In this document: positions 45,301-54,964 of the stretch, in pieces | Numbering within the stretch: the first letter of the stretch is position 1 | How the letters are laid out: the number at the start of each line of letters is the position of its first letter | Source: Lineus longissimus | Taxonomy: Eukaryota; Nemertea; Pilidiophora; Heteronemertea; Lineidae | Assembly: GCF_910592395.1 (NCBI RefSeq) | Contig: NC_088313.1 | Span: 14,152,437-14,216,436 of the forward strand | DNA length: 64,000 nt | Reading direction: 5' to 3' | Notes under the pieces: generated by a model | Told to the model about the DNA's origin: nothing | Databases searched by the model: none | What the model saw: the letters and a program-made list of their open reading frames with translations, nothing else | Program-made: the position numbers and the translations under genes

Positions 45301-48300
45301 GTGACCAGTACAGTAAATCGTGAATTTCTATGAGCATTTCAATATCGTGAATGCGCTGTTAAACGCAAACTTAAAAGTGCCAAAGTTTCATCTGTTCTGT
45401 GTTAAAGGGGTACACTGATTTGTAATTTACTGGTTGGCCAAGATAATGGAAATGCTGTTAGACACCATGCCGTAATTCAGTAATTATGTAACCAACTTCG
45501 CTGTTATCTATAATTGTATATGCATAACGAAAATGTTGAAATTTATATTCAGTGCCTATTTGCACAATTGGAAACTTTCGAAATTTAGAATACAAATTCG
45601 AATTTGTTTACGAACGACGCAAGACTTTAAAGGTAATTTCACTTGATCAATGCAGGATTCACTTGAATACAAGTTTTTTCTGCCCTTCTTATGACTTCCG
45701 GTATATTTTGGAGTAAAACCTGAAGACAATTTGGTGCAATAAAACTTCATGATTTCAGGAAAGAGGTAATTGTAATCAGCCTCACCACTTCCGTATTCCT
45801 CCACATCTTTATAAACCGCTACCTCCACCGCGGCATGCAGGCGGGAAGCTACGACGACTCGGGGAAAAGTTCCGATAGCGGCGTGGGCGTATCGCAAAGA
45901 AACAGCATCGAGTTTGAAAACGAGGCCCAACTGACCAGGAAAGCTCAATCTAGTCCAGATCTTAGCCATTCGGTGGAATTTAGTTCGAGGTATAAACTTC
46001 TTCTGCATTTGGAATTTTTGAGATGCACCCTGTACAGTCATTCGGTTCTTGCTAACAATGTAATGTGGACTGTCCTAGAGAGTTCCACCTCAGAGCTTTG
46101 TAGTTGATTTATGGTACTGTTGTCCGTTGATCAGTCCCCTGCTTCTTCTTCATGGAACAACTATAATTTTACCGAAAAAATGCCTATCCTCGACGTGTTC
46201 ACCCTTTACTTTTGGAATAACCTTTTTATCGACTCGCCCTGTATAAGTCATCTCCTTGTAAAATGGTGGCCTGTTAGACAAAAACGAACATTTCTGTCAA
46301 GATGTCACAACTTGTTTGTACGTGTGCTCATGTAACGGATAAGAATAGGGTGGGTACATATCATCTAGAATTCATGAAGACAACATGTGTACCTCTGCTG
46401 GAAAAACCAGTCCCATGTTGAACTGTCCCGGTAAACAGAAAAAAAAGTCAAGTCGGTCAAAAAATGCTGGTACCGGTATTCTCAATTTTGACAACTGGTA
46501 CTATTCAGTGTGTGTTTCTTCGCCTTTCAGATATCACAACGACTTTGAACACCTCAAGTGCCTTGGAAAGGGTGGTTTCGGTGTCGTGTTTGAGGCAAGA
46601 AACAAGATTGACGAGTGTAGCTATGCCGTCAAACGCATCTGCGTAAAAAATAGGTGAACATTTGACATTTTCTCTTTCTCATGAAAATACTATCTTTCAC
46701 GCAAGTCACAATGCCTACTAAAGTACCTTGCGAATGAGCGATTTTTGTTGGTGCAAACTCCAAAAATAATCAATGTGATGAAGGGAACAAGAACGGTATC
46801 AGCTTGGCTTTGATTCTACTGCAGGTCTCAGCGATCACAGATTTTGTTACACCTACCGGCGTTGCCCCTGCGATGATTTTGTAATGAGCAACTCTGTTGT
46901 TCCCTGCTCGTCTAAAAAGGGGGTGTTGGGGGGTGAAACACGGGCACTGAAATCACGTTTTTTTTCCAGTGAGGAGGCAAAAGAAAAAGTGATGCGCGAG
47001 GCGCGTGCCCTTGCCAAACTGGACCACGTGGGCATCGTACGATATTACCAGGTGTGGATAGAAACGCCCCCGTCTGGCTGGCAGGAACAACGAGACTGTG
47101 ATTTAGTATCGTGTGGCGAAGTGTTGAGGTTGGTATCGAAGTCCTGGGCTGGGCTTGTTCAAAATCACGTTAGCTTTAACGGCGCCGTTAAGTCTTAACA
47201 TGAAATTCTAATGGGTCTAACTGAAAGAGATAACGTCCATAAGGACACTTAACGTTACCGTTACAGGTAACGCGACTTTTGCGCTTTTGAACAACCGGGC
47301 CCTGTCTGTTTGCGCTAACATGTGCTAACTTTAACTTTTCCCTCCAGACATCAAAAGCGGGATGATTTTCAGATATGAATAGTACAACAGATATTTTTGA
47401 TAACTTTTACATCTATATCATTAGGAGCGAATAATTTTCTCTGTCGCTGATGTCTGGTTTTGGTGCAGTAGGCCCAAGATGGACCGTAGGGCAATCAAGA
47501 TAGTAAAAATGGGTAATTTTAGTATGAGAATGTCAACAGAGTTAAAACTACATATGATATGATGAATTGAATTGTGGCTTTCTCTCGTTTCAGCACAACT
47601 GCAGCTGGCTCGCCGACGTCCATAACTGCATTCACGACTCGGAACACCGAACGGCTCAGCCCTGTGAGAGAAGTCCATGAGAATAACAGGAAAAATAAAC
47701 AACTCAGTCCTTCGCAGCTCAATCCGTTAAGACTTGATGACTCTTTAGCTGATTCCTTTACTAACAGTGATATAAACCAGAGTCTTGGATTTAGTCCGCA
47801 TTTCAGAAAAGACTTGGAAAAAGACGAGAGCGGTTCGTTTAGTTTAGGTGTTGGGACGCCTGCGCGTTTGGAACCTTTGTTCCCCGATGAGGACTCGGGT
47901 GGCGTCGTGTTCAAAAATTCGGACAGCGAGGATAATTCCGGTGTTAAAAAAGTGCCATTTGAAACGTATCGCGACTCGAGCGTGAGCGATATCTCATTCG
48001 AGAATACAAACAGTTCGTTTAATATTGTTTTTGAGGATTCAGGGTGTGCGGATAAAAGTGGGAATGCCAATGACGACATACTGATGCCGGAAGATTTGTC
48101 GATTAGCGGGACAAGTTCCTTGAATGACGTCGTCGTGCAGGGGTACAGGTCGCCCACTGATTGGTCGAGTTCGGTGTCTAAAAACACGCCCTTGTTGGGC
48201 AAATCAAAAAGTGATGCATGCATTCTTAAGTCCACACCAGAAAACATTCCAGGTTTGAAACAGTCGAAAATAGCTGAGGGGTCCACTCTCGGTAATGTCT

Positions 48301-51300
48301 GCTCAGTCAACGAAAAATTGCCCAAAATTTACTTGTACATTCAAATGCAGTTGTGCCGATGTGACACGTTAAAGGAATGGTTGAACGCCAATACGTTGCG
48401 TAGGAATACGATAGAGTTGCTGGACTTCTTTCATCAGATTGTGAACGCGGTCGATTATGTTCACGATTCTGGTCTGATGCACCGCGATCTTAAGGTGAGT
48501 CGTCCATGCTTGTGCAGAGTTTGAAGTGGAGTTTATCTGTTCTATACGAAATAAAAATGCCATCTTTTTGCAAGTTGGGGCAGTTCCAAAGACAGCATTT
48601 TCACTTTAAGAAGTCTTTCAGTTTTTTGCTCAAGGGTCACATTTCTCACGACTTGAGGAAACGAAATGACTCTAACTCTTTCAGCAAAAATTTTAAAACT
48701 GCTCTCTTCTGAGAACATTTTGAGTGCAAGCGCTATTGAACATGTGATGGTGGAAATTACCCATAGGTGACACCCCATGGCAAGACTAGTCGCAAATTGC
48801 TCTTAGCTTGGTAGGTTTTTTAAATGGACTGATTGTTCATTTCACTGTTGTCTGCCTCTTCTTCCATTATCTCCGGAGTCCTGGTGTCATTTAGGCTCGT
48901 CTTCTGTGCGACATGCAACTGGTTTTGCGCCGGATGGTCACATTTGGGGATCAATAGCATAGCTGTTAGAGTGCCGAGCTCACAATCAGGAGGTCGTGGG
49001 TTCGATTCTCAGAAGGATCGCCGCCATTTGTCTTTGTGTCCTTGAGCAAGGCCCTACTTGCATCGATCCACCCAGGAGGAAATGGGTACCTAGCTGGCAG
49101 AGACGGCAAACTATGAATGTTAGTCCTAAGCGCTCTATAGCTGCAGCTCGGACCTGTAATACTCCCAGAGAAGCGAGCTTGAATTAGGAACTTACAGGCC
49201 AATAGCTAGGAGTAATGATGTAAAGCGCTTTGAGCGACTGAAACCAGTTGGATTTAGCGCTATATAAGTCTCACAATTATCATTTATTGCATGAAAGCGA
49301 ATTTCATTCATTCATTCTTTCAGCCATCGAACATCTTTTTCTCCATGGAAGGGGTAATCAAGATAGGCGACTTTGGCCTCGTGACCACCTCAGCCGAGAG
49401 GACAGAGGTAGCGCAGTTTGAGGGGGATTACCGTTACCAAGATCGCCACACGGACCAGGTTGGGACGCAACTCTATATGAGTCCAGAACAGGCAAGTTTA
49501 GAATAGTTCTTCGTACAGCGAAACCTCCCTGAGCGGACACCTTTCTATTAATGACAACCTCTCTATTAAGGACACTAGGTTTGGTCCCACATTGGCTGTT
49601 TCCATTCAATTTGACCTCTCTAATCAGGACACCTCTCTATTAAGGACAGCACTTGTCAGTGTCGAAGGTGTCCTTGATAGAGAGGTTCTGCTGTATTTTC
49701 TTCCCGCATTTGCTCACTGGCAGTGGCAGAGGCAGCCGTCACTCCAACTTCCATAAATACCCGTCATTTTTTTGCGTGAGTGATGGATTTTCACAGCGGA
49801 CAGTTAACACTTGTGAACCTATTTACATGTACGGTAAGTTGGCCATGACCTATGTGCCATGTAATATAAATTGCTAATTTTTTCACCACATGCTCATTAC
49901 TCGGAGTTATTATTGCGATTGGGAATTATCCGTGACTCTGAAAAGGAAAAAACTGACTAATTTTTAAAAACATGTCTCAAAATGATTTCGTTTTATTATG
50001 ATCTAGCAAAGATGGTTACATTATAATAATGATGATAATATTGAATTCTCATATAGCATTTTTCCAGGTTTACTTGCTTGCACTATAATAATGATGATAA
50101 TATTGAATTCTCATATAGCATTTTTCCAGGTTTCCCTGCCGGAAGTGCTTTTAGGGTGCCATATTATGACCCAGGTCTCCACAGAAATCAATCAGGGATT
50201 TCAAGGAGCAACCAGAAGGCGTTCACTTGAACTTGACCAGGTGGGAACTAAGCAGTGACCTTCCTTGTTTTATAATGTTCAGTGATTGATAGGACTACGT
50301 ATTAATACCTAATATTTATTATTATTATCATAAAATAATGACTTCTAAGCGCTTTAATACATGTTAAAATATGCATACATTCAATAAGCCTAGTGAAAAC
50401 TTCATTTAAATAACATATAAAAGCACCTTGTTATATGAATACCTTAAGATTTCCCAAAAAATTTCTATTTTGAGCAGAGAGCTCTTATAGTGTATATTAT
50501 GCAGATATTAACAGTATAATCAATTCCATGTCAACAAATCTGTTGATTAATTATGCCGAAGAGTACAATAAGGTGTGCAATATCTTTTTGGCCATGAGGA
50601 CATCATTCAAGAGGTATGAAATTTGGCTGGTGACTGTAAGTGTGATTTAAGTGCTCGCTAAAAAATAAGAGATTTTTGTGGCTGAATATTTTTGCGAGCA
50701 TGACCTACGAGAAAATATATTATGCAGGCCACATTTTTCTGTTCTACAGCATTATGTAGTTCATGTAGAGGTAGTGGCCAAGGCTTCCCGTTCGTTGTCA
50801 ACCCCTGGGTTCATTTGGTTGCCGCAGTACTGTAGTATTTCTTTTTTTTTGTGCCATAGAACGCATGATGATACAATCAAAAATGTAAAAATAAACAATA
50901 CGATCACTAGAATGGCGATAAGCAATGGGCTATGGATATCATCCTTCCTGACTTCGCATGTAACCACGGTAGATGACTGCATCGTTGTGTTTGTTTTCCC
51001 GTCTGAATTGGGCATTTGAGTTGTTTTTCCCCAATCTGAAAACAAGGGGAAAGGAGACAGTACAGTAGAACCTCCCTTAGCGGACACCTCTCTAATAAGG
51101 ACACCCTCTCTATTAAGGACACTAGTTTTGGTTCCAAATTGGTTGTTTCCCTTCAATTTGACCTCTCTAATCAGGACACCTCCCTATTAAGGATGGCACT
51201 TGTCCGTTTCAGGGGATGTCTTTGATAGAGGGGTCCTACTGTAATCACAATTCATCACAGTCTGCGGACGAGGTTCATTGTGGAGGTTGATTGGTCCTCT

Positions 51301-54300
51301 GTGAGGGGTAATTACCTTGGTTATTGTTTGCCTTTGGGAAATTTTAAAAATCTACTCACATCTACAGTTCTCATAACCATTGCAGCTCTCCCTCGATTGT
51401 AAGCACACGACATCGCATGACACACAGCTGTCTGTTCCAGTATCCCTGTAGGCTGTTCCATTTGGACAATCAGATACCGTTGCGGCCGCTACAGAACCTG
51501 TTGCAAATAAGTTACAAATGAGTAAGATGCTTAACCTCTTGAATCCCAAAACTTGAAAATCCCGGAATCCCAGGGCGGTCACGTGGTTGCGAAATTTGGT
51601 CTGACTTTCACCATGTATAGCACCCGCATATAACCGCCAAAGTCCTACCCAGGCATGCTCTAACTGACCCTACTGTACATCAAACACGCTAAAACAAGCA
51701 ATAAACTAGCGTCCCAGCTGAAGGGAATAAGAATATCACTGAGACCGACCTGTCGGTCGTTGGGAAAAGCGTTATTTCAAAATGACCAACGCAATTTTCT
51801 GCCACTCCCAAATATTTTTAAGTATGTGTGTCGAGCCTGAAAATTCCATCTGAGTTTTGGTTTATTCCAGAGTCTTGAACTAGACCATCCCCTTGGTCAT
51901 GTAACAACCGAAAATCGTGGGACGATACCCTAGTTATAACAACAACAAGTCTGGATATGCGAATGTGGTGTTTATTTCTCAATGTTGCACTGTCTACTAT
52001 GAATTACACATTGTATGCTGTGTGCTTCAAGAGCATACATTTTGTACAGAGCCCAGTCGTGCACTGTCTACTATGAATTACACATTGTATGCTGTGTGCT
52101 TCAAGAGCATACATTTTGTACAGAGCCCAGTCGTGCACTGTCTACTATGAATTACACATTGTATGGGGTGTGCTTCAAGAGCATACACTATGTACAAAGC
52201 ACGACAGTCATGCTGACTCTCAACTTAGTTCCTTAAATTACAAAGATGTGGGCCTACTACCTACGAAATAAAAAACAGGGGGTTTAATAATATTAAGCTT
52301 GGACCATTGGGGGAGACATAGCCAGGTTCATCACTGGCAAGTCATAAAAATATGTCGGCTTACCTGTTAAAAATATGAAGAAAATTGCTTGAATTATATC
52401 CATGATATATGTTGAGTGTAGAAATTCTGCACGATTGGGAAGGAGTTTACTATCCCCGATCACACCCCAAAAACAGGTCATCGGTTGACTCATGAAGCAC
52501 CGCTGTTCAATGGATTTATAGTTGAATGCGCAAACTACGTCATTTCCGATCGGGGATTGTGTAAATTTTAACCCACGATTGTTAGTGTATTTCTTCGAAG
52601 TGTAGTGTATGTCTTGGGCTATGATTGGGACTGACAGCATGAGATAGGGTTTATTGATGATCTTGTTCTTGTGACCTACATACTTACTTAACTTCAGATA
52701 ATTTTTTATTGATCTGGTCATAGCCATTGAACCATCAAACATTTCATAGGTATTTTTGTCAAGCCATCATAATAAAGCATAGAATTAATTCACATGAATA
52801 ATGATGAGTAGTACGGCCCCTAATACATTGTGTGCACCTCCGCCAATTGACGTTCCTGGAACACATTTTACGGATGCCAAGCAATGAGCCAGCTAGATTG
52901 TATGCACTATACCAACCGATGCACGGCAGGAGACGCCCTGGCTGCCAGCGAATGCCTTATCTGACGTATATCAAATCTCTCATAGGACCGCTGGAACCAA
53001 AACAAATTGAGGAATTGGCCCAGGATAGGGTTGGTTGGAGGAAGCTTGTGGCCGCCTGCTGCGCAGTCGATCGATGATGATGATGAGTACGGCCAGGGAC
53101 ACAGCCAAAATAACACTTAGATCGCTATTAAGATATATGTACTGCCACCATTCACTCCATAAGCTTTGAGAGATAAATCAAGTTCGAAAGTGGGCAGTAG
53201 TATTCCAATACCTCTTTATCATGTGACGACTTCTTGATTAGTGGCGAAATTCGTGAAAATATTGTGCACGCGAACTTCTTCTATTCTACAGTGTACTGTT
53301 CTCTCAACTTTGTTTAACCCATTCTGTTTTTCTCAGATTTTCAGCCAAACAGCTTATTTGTTGCCAATCCTGATTTCTGAAATAGCATTAGAAGACCCCT
53401 TCTTGCCGTTTTCAGTTTTTAACCCTTTCTGTTTTACATCTTTTCAGATTTTGAGCACAACAGCTCAGTTTATTGCCAGTCCTGAATTAGTATAACACTA
53501 TGACGTTCGAACTGTACACTGGATTCCAATTTCATTGAGATTGTTCACAATTTCACCTTTGTCCACCATGGCTTCTTCTGGGCACCAGCAGTCCTGAATT
53601 AACTTGCATGAAAAGATGTTTTCAGTTGTTTAACCCTTTATGTATTACTGTATTTTCCAGATTTCCAGCCAAACCTACAGCCAGAAGGTCGACATCTACT
53701 CGCTTGGTCTGATCTTCCTGGAGCTGTTCTACCCGTTCAGCACCCAGATGGAGAGAATCATGGTCTTATCCGACGCGAAAAAACTTAAGTTCCCAGAACG
53801 ATTCCAGAGGGAGCTGCCTGAAGAAGTGAGTAGCCGGTAGCAAACAGAAGTGCTGGCAACATCACCGTGGAAACGCGCGTTGCAGGAATGCAGTGCTATA
53901 CAGATAGGTGGAAAATTCCAGTGGCCGCACTCTTTGTATTGTTATATAGGGTGACAAGTGTACCTTTTAATGTCGCCAGTGTTTAGCCAGTACAAAAATG
54001 TGCCCAAGTGGTAATGATGACTCTGCTTAACAATGAATATACCATGGATTCTTCTTCTGGACATGTATAGCACTGTAATTATGTACAAATAGCACTGTGT
54101 TCATAAACTCTGTGAATATGTGCAAGTTACAGCAAGCAACCCCCTGCTAATTTGGAGGAGTGATCTCATAAATAAATAAATAAATATAGAATTTGTAAAG
54201 CGCCTTTCCAGGTCACCCTGCTCAAAGCGCTACCTCCTCATTTTTTTGAAGTGAAGATTGAACAAGTGTGTTTTAAGAAGGGATTTGAATTGGGTGAAGG

Positions 54301-54717
54301 TCTCAGCAGATGTAATTGCTTTGGGGAGTCGATTCCAGAGATAAGGGGCAGCCACTTAGAAACTGCGATCTCCGTACTTTGATTTTTAGCGAGGTACAAG
54401 GAGACACTTTGAACAGGATGACCTTGAATTCAACTGTTTCTCATTGTACATAATTCCTTACCGATCCACGTTAGTAAATCCCAAAATAGAATTAGCAACC
54501 AAATTTCACACATTCTTTGTCATTGTTTCAGTGCAAGTTCGTGGAACTACTTCTGTCAAAGGAACCAGACAAACGTCCGAGTGCTAAGGAGATCCTTTGT
54601 CATAAGATGTTGGTCGACTTCCAACCCACTCCAAAACTACAGCGCTCTCGAACCCGGACAATTTCATCGTCAAGTGGAAGTGGGTCGGACATATCAGATG
54701 ACAGGAATAAAAAATAA
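39340..54717 (+). CDS. EIF2AK3: PERK, eIF2-alpha kinase of the ER unfolded protein response (15 exons)
   Basis: Type I ER membrane kinase that senses misfolded luminal protein and phosphorylates eIF2-alpha (family knowledge). Exons: 39340-39482, 41265-41394, 41855-42052, 42370-42503, 43148-43337, 43842-44139, 44678-44827, 45165-45282, 45759-45989, 46531-46653, 46970-47128, 47594-48494, 49324-49491, 53661-53825, 54532-54717. All phases agree, giving 1,097 residues (human about 1,116). The start gives a signal peptide (core [15 protein letters not shown]). The luminal domain has [19 protein letters not shown] and KVRWKPYI. A membrane segment ([15 protein letters not shown]) follows. The kinase has [17 protein letters not shown], the Glu of [19 protein letters not shown] and [15 protein letters not shown], all key residues present. 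A 300-codon exon 12 carries the long insert typical of PERK. Intron 13 has a GC donor (CAG/GCAAGT) and hosts an antisense gene. The exon 11 donor (GTTGGT) is weak. Confidence 0.96.
39975..40120. mobile_element. CAGTAGAACC-family MITE, diverged, in PERK intron 1
   Basis: Contains CTCTAATAACGACACTGGTT, TTCAGTTGATCTCTGCAATC and CCTTAATAGAGAGTTTCAG, recognisable as a worn copy. The left terminus is degraded. Confidence 0.55.
40165..40320 (+). mobile_element. SINE body fragment in PERK intron 1
   Basis: CCTTCACAGTCCTTCGAATG ... CCCCACCAAGTGAGAAAC ... GTAGCTTGCGTGGACTC is the reverse complement of the SINE body at 29,690-29,830. The tRNA-like head is missing. Confidence 0.75.
41641..41786. mobile_element. 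Palindromic MITE in PERK intron 2 (about 145 bp)
   Basis: Left TGCACTTGATTGGGAACAAC followed by GTTTACGAAGACG. Right GTAAACGTTGTTCCCAATCA followed by AGTGCATGGATCTATAG. The arms of about 35 bp are almost perfectly complementary. Non-coding. Confidence 0.82.
42722..42854. mobile_element. Mariner-like palindromic MITE in PERK intron 4
   Basis: CAGGGTGGGCCCAGAATTAT ... AAAATAATTCTGGGCCACCC, closing with TGTA. The ends are inverted repeats of about 25 bp, with TA at both flanks. CAGGGTGG-CCA termini are typical of mariner-type elements. Confidence 0.8.
42978..43075 (+). pseudogene. Degenerate duplicate of PERK exon 5 in intron 4
   Basis: AGTGTTGGTCAACACCAGTT ... GGTGAGGAAGATATAACTAT ... CCTGTCCCACACAGGATG aligns along its length with real exon 5 (AGTGTTGGTCAGCATGAACT ... 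GGGGAGGAAGACGCGACTAT ... CCTGTCCCACGGAGGATG), about 75 percent alike by eye. In the matching frame it reads [18 protein letters not shown], so its reading frame has stayed open. It carries an acceptor-like GAAGTTTCAG created by one extra base where exon 5 reads TTTAG. It lacks a clear donor. It could be a decaying exon duplication or a rarely used alternative exon. Confidence 0.75.
44280..44385 (-). mobile_element. tRNA-derived SINE head fragment in PERK intron 6
   Basis: On the minus strand GATGGCCTGGTGATTAAGGC resembles a pol III A box, and GGTTAAAAGTTCCAGGC resembles a degenerate B box about 30 bases on. It is too degenerate to fold as a tRNA. Confidence 0.55.
45066..45115. mobile_element. 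SINE tail fragment in PERK intron 7
   Basis: GGTTAGGCACCAATTGGGTT and TATTGGCCTAGTGACGCCGA match the end of the SINE at 29,660-29,700. Only about 50 bp remain. Confidence 0.6.
45400..45640. mobile_element. GCCGTTCGTTAA-family MITE in PERK intron 8
   Basis: Ends AAAGGGGTACACTGATTTGT and CGAACGACGCAAGACTTTAA. The interior has TTGTATATGCATAACG and GAAACTTTCGAAATT. It lies in opposite orientation to the copy at 17,305. Confidence 0.65.
47137..47306. mobile_element. GTTGTTCAAAA-ended MITE in PERK intron 11
   Basis: Left GGGCTTGTTCAAAATCACGT, then TTAGCTTTAACGG. Right CGCTTTTGAACAACCGGGCC. The ends are inverted repeats. The middle contains AACTGAAAGAGATAACGTCC. A second copy, interrupted by another insertion, lies at 54,965-55,378 and identifies the uninterrupted sequence. 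Confidence 0.8.
48021..48047 (+). other. Conserved NIVFEDSGC motif inside the PERK kinase insert
   Basis: Within exon 12 the otherwise unconserved insert encodes NIVFEDSGC, which corresponds to a closely similar SIVFEDSGC-like string in vertebrate PERK as I recall it. The flanks are acidic and Ser-rich. Its conservation across phyla suggests a short linear motif. Confidence 0.6.
48945..49290 (+). mobile_element. tRNA-derived SINE with V-type tail in PERK intron 12
   Basis: Head: AGCATAGCTGTTAGAGTGCC (A box) and GTGGGTTCGATTC (B box). Body: CCTTGAGCAAGGCCCT. Tail: TAAAGCGCTTTGAGCGACTG followed by TTTAGCGCTATATAAG, the tail typical of V-SINEs (established family). It ends about 30 bp before the exon 13 acceptor, so it may influence splicing there. 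Confidence 0.88.
49516..49693. mobile_element. CAGTAGAACC-family MITE at the start of PERK intron 13
   Basis: TA, CAGCGAAACCTCCCTGAGCG ... GATAGAGAGGTTCTGCTG, TA. It starts 24 bases after the GC splice donor of intron 13. Confidence 0.85.
50032..50130. repeat. Local 52-bp tandem duplication
   Basis: TATAATAATGATGATAATAT followed by TGAATTCTCATATAGCATTT occurs twice, starting at 50,032 and 50,084. The two copies are nearly identical, indicating recent origin. Intronic, non-coding. Confidence 0.85.
50761..52403 (-). CDS. Candidate small single-CRD TNF-receptor-like membrane protein, nested antisense in PERK intron 13
   Basis: Three exons in phase: 52364-52403, 51360-51497 and 50761-51035, with borders GTAAGC, GTGAGT, AACAG and TTTTCAG. 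They give 150 residues. Exon 1 ([14 protein letters not shown]) plus the start of exon 2 (SVAA) makes a clean signal peptide. Exon 2 then encodes a compact cysteine module, C-x13-C-x2-C-x3-C-x6-C-x5-C, beginning [16 protein letters not shown]. Exon 3 has a Ser/Thr-rich stalk with an NTT sequon, a hydrophobic membrane segment ([18 protein letters not shown]) and a 30-residue basic-start tail. The layout matches single-domain TNF receptors such as Fn14 or BCMA, and cysteine spacing is close to but not the same as Fn14. No clear TRAF-binding motif is visible in the tail. The intron between exons 2 and 3 contains a MITE. Alternatives: another Cys-rich receptor family, or a gene without function. 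Phase, signal peptide and membrane segment together make chance unlikely. Confidence 0.65.
51063..51241. mobile_element. CAGTAGAACC-family MITE inside the nested receptor gene
   Basis: TA, CAGTAGAACCTCCCTTAGCG ... GATAGAGGGGTCCTACTG, TA. It fills most of the intron between exons 2 and 3 of the antisense gene. Confidence 0.9.
51985..52205. repeat. 74-bp tandem repeat, three copies
   Basis: GCACTGTCTACTATGAATTA starts at 51,987, 52,061 and 52,135. The first two copies are essentially identical and the third is slightly diverged at its end. It lies in intron 1 of the nested antisense gene. Confidence 0.93.
52830..53077 (+). pseudogene. C-terminal fragment of a LINE reverse transcriptase protein
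   Basis: About 80 codons reading [20 protein letters not shown], then [17 protein letters not shown] and [17 protein letters not shown], ending TGA. The pattern 'G/EHxLRMP ... GRRRxGxQR ... LAQDRxxWRKLV' is the C-terminal domain found in many animal non-LTR retrotransposons (family knowledge). There is no reverse transcriptase core upstream, so this is a 5'-truncated relic. It lies on the plus strand in PERK intron 13. Confidence 0.75.
53316..53690 (+). repeat. Three copies of the PERK exon 14 acceptor region
   Basis: Blocks at about 53,316-53,395, 53,428-53,492 and 53,629-53,690 each run TTTAACCC(A/T)TT.TGT ... TTTTCAGATTT ... CA..ACAGC. The third contains the real acceptor and the start of exon 14 (ATT TCC AGC CAA ACC). 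The first decoy reads ATTTTCAGCCAAACAGCTTA, nearly the same start, but is not followed by kinase sequence. The decoys could act as alternative acceptors but would not preserve the kinase domain. Confidence 0.75.
54165..54260. mobile_element. V-tail SINE fragment in PERK intron 14
   Basis: A TAAATAAATAAATA microsatellite next to AATTTGTAAAGCGCCTTTCC and GCTCAAAGCGCTACCTCC, the GCGCTTT-type tail of V-SINEs. The tRNA-like head is absent. Confidence 0.6.
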
Positions 54718-54962
54718 ACAATGTGATAGAAGTCTTTTTGGCTGATTATCAGTCTTATTTAGGGATTTGAAATCTGTAAAATGAGTTTTCTGTCTATTTA
54801 CCCTGTGGAATCAGCTGCAATCTCTTTGAGCATCTCGGCCCTCTGTATGTCGTGGCCAACCACCTCTCCGGGCAAATCCGGCCTTAAACTGAAGACCAAC
54901 AAACGAGGTTATCGTCTGGACCATATATCCAACTGGCAGCTTCCTCACTGTTGAGAGGTTAT
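54718..54962 (+). other. PERK 3' flank
   Basis: Presumed 3' untranslated region. AATAAA at 54,706 overlaps the end of the CDS, and no second strong signal was seen nearby. Confidence 0.4.
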
Positions 54963-54964
54963 TC

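Noticed and set aside
47519-48325. 268-codon minus-strand ORF opposite PERK exon 12
   Set aside because: Antisense shadow of a long coding exon. The plus-strand frame is fixed by kinase homology and exon phase.
48961-49015. Possible functional tRNA gene on the plus strand
   Set aside because: It is the tRNA-like head of a V-tail SINE, without a complete cloverleaf.
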